41,005 nucleotides of DNA from CAYXDO01 sp964463485 (lineage in GTDB: Bacteria > Myxococcota > Kuafuiibacteriia > Kuafuiibacteriales > Kuafuiibacteriaceae): contig CAYXDO010000098.1 of NCBI GenBank assembly GCA_964463485.1, positions 1 through 41,005 of the forward strand. Direction: 5' to 3'. The notes under the pieces are model-generated. The model was not told the origin of the DNA, did not search any database, and saw only the letters and a list, made by a program, of their open reading frames with translations. Shown piece after piece: positions 8,581 through 16,988 of this stretch (position 1 is its first letter; every line of letters starts with the position of its first letter). The position numbers and the translations under genes are program-made.

Positions 8581-9909
8581 TCAGACATCGTCTCGCCCAC
8601 GAATGCCCTTTTTCCGAAGGAGCTGTGAAAGGTAGCTTCGGTTCATTTGGCCGAGCTTGGCAGCCTCGGTCACGCTCCCACCGGCCCGTTCGAGCAAGTC
8701 TACGAAGTACGATTGCTCGAACGCGTCGAGCAAGGCGCTTCGCGCGTCAGCGTAGGGGCGACCGAAGAACCGATCGAACGAAAGCTCGCCGGAGCCTTGC
8801 GGGGCGCCATCATCGGCCTCCTCCTCCAAGCGCGGCGGCCCGCCCATCACCAACGTGGAGTCGACGATGTTGCGGAGCTCTCTGACGTTTCCGGGCCACC
8901 GATGCAGCATGAGCTTGGCGAGGCTGTCCGGCGAAAACAGGTCCTCCAGGTGGCCGTTGAAGCCTCGCTGTCGAAGAAACCTCTCGATGAGTACGGGGAC
9001 GTCTTCGGATCGCTCTCGGAGCGCCGGGATCAGGACGGTGACCACCGCGATGCGGTAGAAGAGATCGCGCCGAAACGTCCCCGCATTCACTTCTCGCCGT
9101 AGGTCGCGGTGCGTGGCGAAGATCGGACGAACGTCGACCGAGATCGTCTTTTTGCCCCCAACGCGCCGGAAGCTCTTCCGCTCGAGGGCGCCGAGGAGCG
9201 CGCTCTGCGTGTCCGACGGGAGCTCTCCGATCTCGTCGAGGAACAGAGTGCCTCCATTCGCGCGCTCGAACGCGCCTACGTGCTGATCGTGGGCTCCCGT
9301 GAACGAGCCTCGCTCGTGCCCGAAGAGCTCGCTCGTCAACAGAGTGGGGAGGATCGCGCCGCAGTCGACGACCTCGAACGGCCCGCCCGCGCGGCTGCTC
9401 CCGTCGTGAATGGCGCGCGCGGCGACTTCCTTTCCGACGCCCGTCTCCCCGAGCAAGAGCACGGGAGCGTCCGACGGCGCGGCTCGCATGAGCTCCGCCA
9501 TGAGCCGGCGCATCGACGGGGCGCGGCCGACCAGTCCGTGGAAGGCGTCCCCTTCGAAGGTCTCGACCGTGACGGTCTCGCCATCGTCGATGGTGAGCGA
9601 CGAGTTGCCCGCCTTGATCGTCGAGCCGGGGCGCAACAGGGCCCGCTCGAGCCGCGCGCCCGCCAGCATGGTGCCGTTCGTGGATCCGTGATCGACGATC
9701 AAGATCCCCTGTTTTTCGCGCTGCAAATCGAAGTGGAAACCGGAGACTGTGGGATCGGACAGCACCAAGCCGTTGGTGGGGTCGCTTCCCACCGTGAGGC
9801 GTTCGTCCTTCGTCAGGTGAACCTTGCCCTTGTTGGGTCCGGCCACGACCTCGACCCGCATCGAACGCACGGGCCAACCACCGACCTCCGTGAGAATGGT
9901 CCGGGGCAT
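8581..9909 (-). CDS. FHA-domain sigma-54-dependent transcription activator
   Basis: An enhancer-binding protein of 442 residues. The N-terminal FHA domain (about 18-110; GSDPTNG, SGFHF, DHGSTNGT) binds phosphothreonine peptides and takes the place of a receiver domain. The AAA+ domain has Walker A GETGVGKE (154-161), the sigma-54 contact loop as GSFTGA (201-206, for the usual GAFTGA) and Walker B TLFLDEIGE (221-229). The C-terminus ends in a Fis-type helix-turn-helix (about 413-437). Such proteins open sigma-54 promoters when their sensor is engaged. The kinase gene ends 71 bases upstream on the same strand, so phosphorylation-driven control through the FHA domain is a natural reading. Myxobacteria are known for FHA activators of this type. 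Confidence 0.93.
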   Translation of the reverse strand: MPRTILTEVGGWPVRSMRVEVVAGPNKGKVHLTKDERLTVGSDPTNGLVLSDPTVSGFHFDLQREKQGILIVDHGSTNGTMLAGARLERALLRPGSTIKAGNSSLTIDDGETVTVETFEGDAFHGLVGRAPSMRRLMAELMRAAPSDAPVLLLGETGVGKEVAARAIHDGSSRAGGPFEVVDCGAILPTLLTSELFGHERGSFTGAHDQHVGAFERANGGTLFLDEIGELPSDTQSALLGALERKSFRRVGGKKTISVDVRPIFATHRDLRREVNAGTFRRDLFYRIAVVTVLIPALRERSEDVPVLIERFLRQRGFNGHLEDLFSPDSLAKLMLHRWPGNVRELRNIVDSTLVMGGPPRLEEEADDGAPQGSGELSFDRFFGRPYADARSALLDAFEQSYFVDLLERAGGSVTEAAKLGQMNRSYLSQLLRKKGIRGRDDV

Positions 9910-9980
9910 TCGGACACGGTATCAGGGACGGACCGCGGCTGGGATTTTTTGGTGAGGTGCTCCGTCCTTCGGAAGGCTGA

Positions 9981-12011
9981 TCACTTTGGCTCGAAGGCCG
10001 ACAACCGATCGGAGAGCGCGTCCACATCGGCGTCAGGTGCGACGATCAGCGCCTCGAGCTCGTCGAGCTCCTTCGCCATCTCCGCGCTCGGCTTGTCGGC
10101 TTGGGCTCGCCGAACCTTGGCCGCTCTCACGATCAACCCGGCCCGATCGAGCTCCGTCCTCGACTGCCGAACGGCTCGGACCGCCATGAAGGACGCCATC
10201 GTGGCCAGGAGCGCCGCCCCCGCAGCGAGCGCGAGCCTCCTTCGCGACGCGGCGAGCGACTCCACCTGCGCGGGCCGCAGCTTCGAATCGACGCTCGCCG
10301 GAGTCGGCGTCGTCATGGGCGCGGCGTTCATGGGCGTGCCGTCGAGCAGCGCGTCCTCGGCCAACAGGGCCATGGTCGCGAGCGCGGTCGGCTCGAGATC
10401 GCCGCCCTCGGAGGCGTTTCTGATCTCATCGAAGAGTTGCGCGGCGGTCGGCCTCTTCGCGGGGTCTTTGGCCATCGCGCGTTGAACCCAGTCGTTCCAA
10501 ATCGAGTTGTCGAGCCTCGGCGGATTTTGGCTGCGATGGGCCTCGAGCACCTCGGGGAGAGTTCCCTCGAACACCGGGTGCCCCGTAATCAGCTCGAACA
10601 TGACGGCTCCCAGCGCATAAACGTCGGCGGCAGGGCCGACCTCCGCGCTCGTCACGAGCGACTCCGGCGCGATGTATTGAGGCGTCCCAATGACGTCTCC
10701 GAACCCAGTCAGCGGCTGGTCCGCGTCGACGACTTTGGCGAGCCCGAAATCGATGAGCTTCAAGACCGTCGACTCACCCGAGCCGGTCACCATGACGTTA
10801 CCGGGCTTGAGGTCTCGATGAGTGACGCCCCGACTGTGCGCGGCGGCCAGCGCCGAGGCCAACTGTCCAGCCCACGCCATCGCCCGCCGCGGAGTCGGCA
10901 TCGCGGTCTTGAGGGCTCGGCGCATCGACACGCCGTCGATCCACTCGAGCACGATGAACGGGAGGCCCCCGGTGGTCTCGCCGAAGTCATGCACTCGCAC
11001 GACGTGAGGGTGCGACAAATCGGAGAGTACGCGAGCCTCTCTCAGCAAGCGCGCGCGTTGGTGTGCGCTGCTCCCGATGGCGCCTCGAAGCACCTTGATG
11101 GCGACCTTTCGACCGAGGTGGACGTGCTCACCTCGAAAAACTCGAGACTGCGCGCCCTCACCTACCTTTTCGATCACTCGGTACCCGTGGAGAATCGAAC
11201 CGACCAACGCTTCGTCGGCGGTCGGCCGCGCCCTCGAATCCGTAGGCTCCTCGTAGGGGTCGCTCCCGCCGGAATCATCGACGCGTACAGTGGCCTGTCG
11301 AGGCGCCGGCGCGGGGGCCTCCGGCGCGGGCACGGTGAAGCCTCGCCGGGCCACTGGCAGGTCCACACGACCGGGCTCGATACCTTCTGCGTGAGCCGCC
11401 GATTCGAGCACGGCGGCCGATCTTTCGGCGGTCGGGCGCCGGCCCGGATCCTGAGACTGTGCGTCCGCGATCCATGCCACGACCTTCGGAGGTAAGTCCG
11501 GGCTGGCTTTGCCATTGGGTGACCCAGTCGCGATCCACAACACCAACTTCGCCAGGGATTCGGCTTCCGATCGGGAGCCCGGCAACTTCCGGCCTTCGAT
11601 CTCCTTGGGGTCGGCGCGACCGAGCGCCTCGATCCACGCCGGAGAGTCGACGTACACACGTCCGCCGCTCCACGGCAGACTCTTTGGGTGAATCAGCGCG
11701 GCGGGAATTCCAGGCACGATCTCGGAAATCTGGATGAGTATCCGAGCGACCGCGGCGCCGACCGACAGCGCAGCCCGGCGGCTCGGCTCGGCTCTCGTGA
11801 GCCAATCACCGAGCGTGGCTCCGGGCTGCGGTCGAGCGATGGTGTTGCCCGTGAAATACACCGGCCAGACGCCGTCGATCGCCAACAGCCGCTTGCCGAC
11901 CCGGCCGTCGACCATGGCCTGAATGACTTGGAGCTCCGAAGACGCCAACCCAGTGAGCGAGATGCCTTCGTCGGCATCCCGCTCGGCGCGCTGCTGCCCG
12001 GGGTTGGCCAC
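9981..12011 (-). CDS. Ser/Thr protein kinase with N-terminal degenerate kinase-like domain
   Basis: The 676-residue protein starts at GTG. Residues 277-530 are a complete Hanks kinase: Gly loop GEGAQSRV, Lys306 (VAIKVL), catalytic loop HRDLKPGN at 398-405, DFG at 421-423, APE at 448-450. A membrane helix follows at about 593-612, then a short helical tail. Residues 20-205 look like a decayed kinase: a hinge-like PVYFTGNTIA, a catalytic-loop-like LIHPKSLP without Asp, and an end resembling the last kinase helices (LVLWIATGSP ... DPGRRPTAERSAAVLE). The Gly loop, Lys and DFG are missing there. It is followed by the FHA activator, a likely target. The second kinase fold is inferred from pattern only. 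Confidence 0.9.
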   Translation of the reverse strand: MANPGQQRAERDADEGISLTGLASSELQVIQAMVDGRVGKRLLAIDGVWPVYFTGNTIARPQPGATLGDWLTRAEPSRRAALSVGAAVARILIQISEIVPGIPAALIHPKSLPWSGGRVYVDSPAWIEALGRADPKEIEGRKLPGSRSEAESLAKLVLWIATGSPNGKASPDLPPKVVAWIADAQSQDPGRRPTAERSAAVLESAAHAEGIEPGRVDLPVARRGFTVPAPEAPAPAPRQATVRVDDSGGSDPYEEPTDSRARPTADEALVGSILHGYRVIEKVGEGAQSRVFRGEHVHLGRKVAIKVLRGAIGSSAHQRARLLREARVLSDLSHPHVVRVHDFGETTGGLPFIVLEWIDGVSMRRALKTAMPTPRRAMAWAGQLASALAAAHSRGVTHRDLKPGNVMVTGSGESTVLKLIDFGLAKVVDADQPLTGFGDVIGTPQYIAPESLVTSAEVGPAADVYALGAVMFELITGHPVFEGTLPEVLEAHRSQNPPRLDNSIWNDWVQRAMAKDPAKRPTAAQLFDEIRNASEGGDLEPTALATMALLAEDALLDGTPMNAAPMTTPTPASVDSKLRPAQVESLAASRRRLALAAGAALLATMASFMAVRAVRQSRTELDRAGLIVRAAKVRRAQADKPSAEMAKELDELEALIVAPDADVDALSDRLSAFEPK

Positions 12012-12056
12012 GGGCGCAACCTATCACGACTTCCGTCGCCGTCGAAGCTGCCGGGA

Positions 12057-12482
12057 TCAGGTCTCGATCTTTGCTTCCATCGTGATCTTGGCGTTCAAGA
12101 GCCGCGAGACCGGGCAATTCGTCTTGGCCACGTTCGCGAGCTCCATGACTTTGGCCGCGTCCGCCCCAGCCACCTTCACCGCCACGTCGAGGTGAATGGA
12201 CGTTCCCGTCCAGCCGGCCTCGAGCTTCTCGAAGCTCATCGTGGCGTTCGTTCGCACGAACTCAGGCGTCATCCCGTTCCGTCCGAGCTCCGCCGAGAAC
12301 GCCATCGAAAAACATCCGGCGTGGGCGGCCGCGATGAGCTCCTCGGGATTCGTACCCTGCTGACTCTCGAAGCGCGTCCCGAATGAGTAGGCGGCCTTGT
12401 TCAACACGCCGCTGTCGCTCGTGACCGTACCCTTGCCCTCCTTGAGGCTGCCCATCCACTCCGCTGATCCTTTGCGTTTCAT
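12057..12482 (-). CDS. osmC: OsmC family peroxiredoxin
   Basis: OsmC/Ohr proteins reduce organic hydroperoxides in the cytosol through two cysteines. The 141-residue product has normal length and both reactive positions: Cys57 in AHAGCFSMAFS and Cys123 in TNCPVSRLL. The motif NPEELIAAAHAGC is typical of the OsmC rather than the Ohr branch. The ATG at 12482 has a strong Shine-Dalgarno AAGGAG six bases upstream. An inverted repeat (12497-12515) lies just before that site and may carry its control. The gene is divergent from the peptidase pair at 12717 and ends 45 bases before the kinase gene start on the same strand. Confidence 0.93.
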   Translation of the reverse strand: MKRKGSAEWMGSLKEGKGTVTSDSGVLNKAAYSFGTRFESQQGTNPEELIAAAHAGCFSMAFSAELGRNGMTPEFVRTNATMSFEKLEAGWTGTSIHLDVAVKVAGADAAKVMELANVAKTNCPVSRLLNAKITMEAKIET

Positions 12483-12496
12483 CGTATTCTCCTTGT

Positions 12497-12515
12497 CTCG
12501 CTAGGTCCTAGAGAG
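12497..12515. promoter_or_regulatory. inverted repeat upstream of osmC
   Basis: CTAGG-T-CCTAG (12501-12511) is a perfect inverted repeat, extended outwards by CTC/GAG (12497-12499 and 12513-12515) with one mismatch. It lies 19-29 bases before the osmC start codon, directly upstream of its ribosome site. The position fits an operator for a repressor, perhaps a redox sensor; no regulator gene is next to it. Confidence 0.35.
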
Positions 12516-12688
12516 CGCCCACGCTAGCCAACCTGCGCGATGAGTACAAGCGCGCCGCGCAGGCGACGTCGATTCGACCTGCCGGCTCGTCGCTTTGGGA
12601 CACCATCGTCTCCTCGACCGCACGGGGCTCTTGTCGCCTCGAGTGTACGCAATCGGAAGCAACCAACGGACTGCGGCCGCGCCGAGCG

Positions 12689-12704
12689 TGGCACGCAAGC
12701 TGCT
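12689..12704 (+). promoter_or_regulatory. candidate sigma-54 promoter (-24/-12)
   Basis: TGGCACG, four bases, then CTGCT matches the sigma-54 consensus TGGCACG-N4-TTGCW except for one base in the -12 box; GG and GC are exactly 12 bases apart. The predicted transcript start is near 12715, two bases before the ATG of the peptidase gene, which lacks a Shine-Dalgarno, so the message could be leaderless. The window encodes a sigma-54 activator at 8581-9909. The match is by eye in GC-rich DNA. Confidence 0.4.
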
Positions 12705-12716
12705 TTGCTCCGGATC

Positions 12717-14162
12717 ATGACGACGACGCAGCTCTCCTCGGCCCTTCGACCCGCGGCTCGCCCGACCTGGAAAGAGGTCCCGTGCGACGTGCAGCTTCGC
12801 TCGCAGCTCTCGGCGCTCGGCTTCACCGGCGACCTCGCGTCTCAAGTTCGGTCGTTTCAGTCTCGGTACAACGCTCGGAACCCTGGCCAGCCCATTCGGG
12901 TCGACGGGATCTTCGGGCCGGAGACGCTCGGGGCGTTTCGCAACGTTCAAAGCGGCCGGGTTTCGCTGAGGGAAACTGCCCAGCAGCACGTCGACTCGAG
13001 CAAGCCCGCCGGCGTCTTCGGCGGGATGGCCGGCGCGGGCCTCAAGGCTCCGAAGAGCCTGGAGGAGACCCAGGGCTTTCAAGCGCTGAGCCCGTCGCTC
13101 AAGGGCCAAACGCAGTCGCTGGCGCAAGGCGCCAACGCGATGGATCGCGCGACCCTGTCGGGACTCGTGAATAGCTCGAGCTTTCGCGGGATGGACGCGG
13201 ACAGCCAACAGAAGGCGATCAACGTCTTCCGCGCGGCGGATTCGAAGGGCCGCTTCGATCTCAACGTCCTGGCCGCCCGCAACGTCGGTGGCAAGCCCGC
13301 GCTCCTCGACCGCGACTCGACCGGGCACACGACGCTCGACAACCTCGACAAGCTCGCGAGCGGACCGCTCTCGGATGAGTTCGCGAAGGAGGGCGTGAGC
13401 CGCAAGCAACTCCTCGGCAGCACGATTCAGGAAGTTGGCCAGCCTGGTCAGATCAACCAGGACTCGAAGGGTACGTGTACGGTGACTTCGGTTTCTTACG
13501 CGCTCTCTCAGCGAAATCCAGCTGAGTACGCCCGCCTCGTGCAGGGCCTTGCGAGTCCCGAGGGCCAGGTGAAGCTGCGAAATGGCGACACGCTCGACCG
13601 CAACGGCACGGGAATCGCGCCCGACACCGCGACCGATCGAAGCGCCAGCGAGCGTCTCCTGCAGTCCTCGTTGATGGACTACGGCAACGGCCGCCTGTAC
13701 AGTTACGACAACGTGTCCGACACCCACCAGTCGAACCTCGCGCAGCGAGTCGCGCGCGGCTGGGGAAACATGCTCGGCGTGGAAGCGTCCCCGGTGGCGA
13801 AGGGCCGCAGCGGCCTGGGCGAGACAGGGATCAAGAAAGTGTACGACGGCCTCTTCGGCGGCGATGCGAAGCTCGTGGTGAATGACGCGGCAGGCACCAA
13901 GGCGCTGGATGCGCTCGCGGGCGCCAAGCCCAGCACGGCGATGTTGACCCTCAAGTGGGGCAACAGCGCGCACGAGGTCGCGTTCGATCGTATCGAAGGC
14001 GACCGCGTGTACTTCCGCAATCCGTGGGGCGGCCGATTCGTCCCGTCGGGCGCAGAGATGAAAGGGCCTCCGAATCGGCGCCTCGACGACGCGTTCACCG
14101 GCATGGAGAGCATGAGCCTCGAAGAAGCCAAGAAGCACCTGCTATCGGTGGTTCGGGAGTAG
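12717..14162 (+). CDS. peptidoglycan-binding papain-like cysteine peptidase
   Basis: From ATG 12717 the product has 481 residues. Residues 25-78 form a peptidoglycan-binding domain 1 (LRSQLSALGF, IRVDGIFGPETLGAF). The C-terminal half has the signature of a papain/C39-like fold: Cys254 in KGTCTVTSVSYAL, His419 in SAHEVAFDRI and Asn435 in YFRNPWG, in the right order and surroundings. So it probably binds the wall and cuts peptide bonds in wall or protein. No signal peptide is visible from this start or upstream, so export, if any, takes a special route. GTG 12789, after an AAGAGG, is an alternative start. The FGE-like gene follows after two bases. Confidence 0.7.
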   Translation: MTTTQLSSALRPAARPTWKEVPCDVQLRSQLSALGFTGDLASQVRSFQSRYNARNPGQPIRVDGIFGPETLGAFRNVQSGRVSLRETAQQHVDSSKPAGVFGGMAGAGLKAPKSLEETQGFQALSPSLKGQTQSLAQGANAMDRATLSGLVNSSSFRGMDADSQQKAINVFRAADSKGRFDLNVLAARNVGGKPALLDRDSTGHTTLDNLDKLASGPLSDEFAKEGVSRKQLLGSTIQEVGQPGQINQDSKGTCTVTSVSYALSQRNPAEYARLVQGLASPEGQVKLRNGDTLDRNGTGIAPDTATDRSASERLLQSSLMDYGNGRLYSYDNVSDTHQSNLAQRVARGWGNMLGVEASPVAKGRSGLGETGIKKVYDGLFGGDAKLVVNDAAGTKALDALAGAKPSTAMLTLKWGNSAHEVAFDRIEGDRVYFRNPWGGRFVPSGAEMKGPPNRRLDDAFTGMESMSLEEAKKHLLSVVRE

Positions 14163-14164
14163 CG

Positions 14165-14947
14165 TTGGCGCTGATCGAAGTACCTGGCGGTCGCTTCGTC
14201 TTCGGACTCACTCCCGAGCAACTCACTCCGCTCGAGGCCGAAGCCCCCGGTTTTCCGTTTTTTCGGGAGATGCCGGCCAAAGAGGTCACCGTCGCGCCGT
14301 TTCACCTCGACCAGTTCCCCGTCACCAACGCCGAATTCAGGCGGTTCGTCGAGAAGAGCGGTTATCGGCCAGGAAATCACTGGCTCGCCGACGCGACCCT
14401 CATGTCAGGCTTCATCGACCTGGCCGAGCTCGTCGACTCGACGGGCCGCCCAGGGCCAAGCACTTGGATCGATGGGGGTCCTCCAGAAGGACTCGACGAC
14501 CACCCGGTGAGCGGTGTGAGTTGGTTCGAGGCCCGCGCCTACTCTGCCTTCGTAGGGCGCCGACTCCCGACGGAGATCGAATGGGAATGGGCGGCCCGCG
14601 GGAGAGACGGGCGACTTTTCCCCTGGGGCAACTCGTTCGACCCGGAAGCTTGTCCCTTGGGCTCGTCGAGGCCCGTCGGCAGCCGGCCCCGCCACAAGAG
14701 CCCTTTTGGCGTCATGGATCTCGGAGGCATCGTCGCCGAATGGTGCTCGGATCTCTTTCGCCGCAACGTCGCCGAAGAGTCCGACGTCCTGTTCGACCGA
14801 GTGCTCCGATCCGATCACGCGGGCGGTCAGGTCCTGACAGTCCGAGCGACCGTGCGCACGCCATGCTCCCCGGCCGCTCGATATCCCGGTTTTGGATTTC
14901 GAACGGCAGAGACCAAAAAGCCCGTGGTTCGACGAATTTTGCGCTGA
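14165..14947 (+). CDS. FGE/SUMF1-fold protein without the catalytic cysteines
   Basis: The start is TTG 14165, preceded by GGGAG with a five-base gap; earlier in-frame codons lie inside the upstream gene. The 260 residues follow the formylglycine-generating-enzyme fold from end to end: LIEVPGGRFVFG, the FHLDQFPVTNAEFRRFV strand, HPVSGVSWFEARAYSAFVGRRLPTEIEWEWAARG, FPWGN, GGIVAEWCSD and the closing GFGFRTA. True FGE has two active-site cysteines before GFR; here that stretch has one unmatched Cys (TPCSP), so sulfatase activation is unlikely. Non-catalytic or other-substrate roles are known in this superfamily. The two-base gap to the peptidase gene implies a shared job. Confidence 0.82.
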   Translation: MALIEVPGGRFVFGLTPEQLTPLEAEAPGFPFFREMPAKEVTVAPFHLDQFPVTNAEFRRFVEKSGYRPGNHWLADATLMSGFIDLAELVDSTGRPGPSTWIDGGPPEGLDDHPVSGVSWFEARAYSAFVGRRLPTEIEWEWAARGRDGRLFPWGNSFDPEACPLGSSRPVGSRPRHKSPFGVMDLGGIVAEWCSDLFRRNVAEESDVLFDRVLRSDHAGGQVLTVRATVRTPCSPAARYPGFGFRTAETKKPVVRRILR

Positions 14948-14957
14948 GTGAGCAGCT

Positions 14958-16880
14958 TCAGAAGTCTTTGAGCTCGTCCACGCGCTCGTTGAGCTCGTCG
15001 CCCGGCTTTTTCTTTGGGTCCGTGGGCGGCTTCACCGGTTTTTCGACCGGCTTCGGATCGGGCTTCACTTCCGGCTTGTGCTCCGGCGCTCTCTCGACGG
15101 TGCGCTGGAGCTCCGCCCGGACGACCTTGTCGCCGCTGAACACCGCGGTCTGGCGCATGGGTTCGTGACCATCGAGCTTGAAATAGAATACGCCCAAGTC
15201 CGAGTCCGCGGGGAACTCACGCGTGAAGGGTGTGCGACCGAGCTGCGCGCCGCTCTCGGTCTCGACGATCGCTCCCGACGGCAACGACTCGAACCGGAAG
15301 AACACTTTCTGCGGTCCGAGCCGCGTCTCCGGGTCCGGCGGCTCGGGGATCGGCTCGTCGGGCTTGGGCTTGCGCTGCGCCAGCATCGGCTTCTTTTCGC
15401 CCGCGGGCGTCGGCGTGGGGGTCGGCGTGGGAGTAGGAGTTGGCGTCGGCGCGGGAGTCGTCGGCGTGACCGACGGCGGAACAGGCGCCGGCTCGCTCGG
15501 CTGCACCGCGACCGAAGTCACCGAAGGACCCCGCTGAGTGAACGCGAACGCAGCGCCCACCGCGATCACTCCGACCAGACCCACCGCGATGAAGAGCCCT
15601 GAGTTGCTCTTCTTGGCCGATTGGAGCGGCCCGGAGAGCTCATACCCACCGAGCGTGTCGATTTGAGGCCCGTCGAGCTGAGGTCCGGGGCTCGGGCGAA
15701 GCGGAGTCGTCGCACCGGTCGGCGCGAACCCAGCAAACGCGGCCTCCGCCGCCTGAGTCTGTCCGGTGGGTTGAGACGCGGGAGCGGTGACGACTTGCGC
15801 TTGCTGAGTCGCTGGCCCCTCACGAGCGCCCACCGGCAGCCCGGTCGACAACCCCGTAGGCACTCGAGCCGGGCTCTCCAACGCCGGCACGCTGCCCCCC
15901 GACTGGCCCGGCACGACCTCGGTCGGCGCCGGACGAACGTCCCCCACCGAGATCGGTCCAAGCGGAGCCACCGGGAACAGCCCCGTCGCCATCGTCCGCA
16001 GACATCGATCGAGCGCCGCGGCCATCTCGGTCACGCTCTGGAAGCGATTGTCCGGGTGCTTGGCGAGCGCCTTCATCGTCACCGCCTCGAGCTCCGGCGG
16101 GATGATCAGGTCGGGACGAATCTCTTTGAATGGGGGCGGAGCCTGCTGAATGTGCTTCAGCAAGAGCTGCACCGGAGTCTCCGCCAAAAACGGCGGACGA
16201 CCGGACAGCATCTCGAACATCACGACCCCGATCGCGTAGATGTCCGCTCGAAAATCGATGTGCTTTCCTTCCGCCTGCTCCGGCGACATGTACTTCGGTG
16301 TCCCGAAGATCATGCCCGTCGCCGTCAAGGTCATCGCGGCCTCGTTGTCCGCGAGCTTGGCCACGCCGAAATCCAGCACCTTGACCCAGTCTTTGTTGCC
16401 GCCCACCTCCGTGAGGAAGATGTTGTCGGGCTTCAGATCGCGGTGAATGATGCCCGCCGCATGTGCGTCCGCGAGCGACGCGCAGATCGCCTTCACCACG
16501 CCAATCGCACGCCCGGGCTCGAAGGCGCCGTCCTTGCGCAGCGCGTCCGAAAGCGCGCGCCCCCGCAGGAACTCCATGACGATGTACAGACGCGCGTCGT
16601 CGGTGCGCCCGTAGTCGTAGATCATCACCGTGTTCGGGTGCTGCATCTTGGAGATCGCTTTGGCCTCCTGATCGAAGCGGCGTACCGCGACGTCGTCGTT
16701 GGCCAACTTTCCGAGCAGCACCTTGATCGCGACCTGGCGATCCAACGGTTTTTGGAGGGCCAAGTAGACGGAACCCATCCCGCCTTCGCCGAGCTTCTTG
16801 GTGATTTCGTATTTTCCGGCGAACAGGGTCCCGATGAGAGGATCCGGCGGGGCACTGAGACGTGGGGCAGGTGGCGTCAC
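14958..16880 (-). CDS. transmembrane Ser/Thr kinase with Thr-Pro repeat and PEGA-like domain
   Basis: A complete kinase domain fills residues 24-290: GEGGMGSV loop, Lys53, HRDLKPDN from 146, DFG 170-172, SPE 199-201. A long Pro/Ala linker leads to a membrane helix at about 429-448. Outside lies a Thr-Pro repeat (473-492), a PEGA-like domain (about 526-594; SLPSGAIVETESGAQLGRTPF) and a Lys/Pro-rich tail. PEGA domains sit extracytoplasmically in bacterial kinases and may contact the wall. I prefer GTG 16880 (640 residues) because GGAG lies five bases upstream; TTG 16952 would add 24 residues. It converges with the FGE-like gene with ten bases between. Confidence 0.92.
   Translation of the reverse strand: MTPPAPRLSAPPDPLIGTLFAGKYEITKKLGEGGMGSVYLALQKPLDRQVAIKVLLGKLANDDVAVRRFDQEAKAISKMQHPNTVMIYDYGRTDDARLYIVMEFLRGRALSDALRKDGAFEPGRAIGVVKAICASLADAHAAGIIHRDLKPDNIFLTEVGGNKDWVKVLDFGVAKLADNEAAMTLTATGMIFGTPKYMSPEQAEGKHIDFRADIYAIGVVMFEMLSGRPPFLAETPVQLLLKHIQQAPPPFKEIRPDLIIPPELEAVTMKALAKHPDNRFQSVTEMAAALDRCLRTMATGLFPVAPLGPISVGDVRPAPTEVVPGQSGGSVPALESPARVPTGLSTGLPVGAREGPATQQAQVVTAPASQPTGQTQAAEAAFAGFAPTGATTPLRPSPGPQLDGPQIDTLGGYELSGPLQSAKKSNSGLFIAVGLVGVIAVGAAFAFTQRGPSVTSVAVQPSEPAPVPPSVTPTTPAPTPTPTPTPTPTPTPAGEKKPMLAQRKPKPDEPIPEPPDPETRLGPQKVFFRFESLPSGAIVETESGAQLGRTPFTREFPADSDLGVFYFKLDGHEPMRQTAVFSGDKVVRAELQRTVERAPEHKPEVKPDPKPVEKPVKPPTDPKKKPGDELNERVDELKDF
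15405..15464 (-). repeat. Thr-Pro coding microsatellite in a kinase linker
   Basis: About ten Thr-Pro dipeptides in a row (kinase residues 473-492) are encoded by a six-base-like repeat of GGCGTC/GGAGTA type seen on the plus strand. The repeat lies just outside the membrane helix and would form a stiff spacer. Copy number may vary between strains by slippage without breaking the frame. Confidence 0.75.
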
Positions 16881-16988
16881 GAGCTCTCCGGAGGGCCTAC
16901 CACAACAGGGGAAGGCGGCGACATCATCGCCCCGGGCCCTCTTGGATGTCAACGAACGGTGACGCTCCCAGATCTGTTGAAGCGCGCG

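Noticed and set aside
12501..14138. Long minus-strand open frame (545 codons) opposite the cysteine peptidase
   Set aside because: Arg/Ala/His-rich composition with no motif; the plus strand carries recognisable domains and catalytic residues. It is a GC-rich shadow.
15405..15464. Short-period repeat as a CRISPR-like array
   Set aside because: Contiguous six-base-type repeat without spacers, in frame within a kinase gene.
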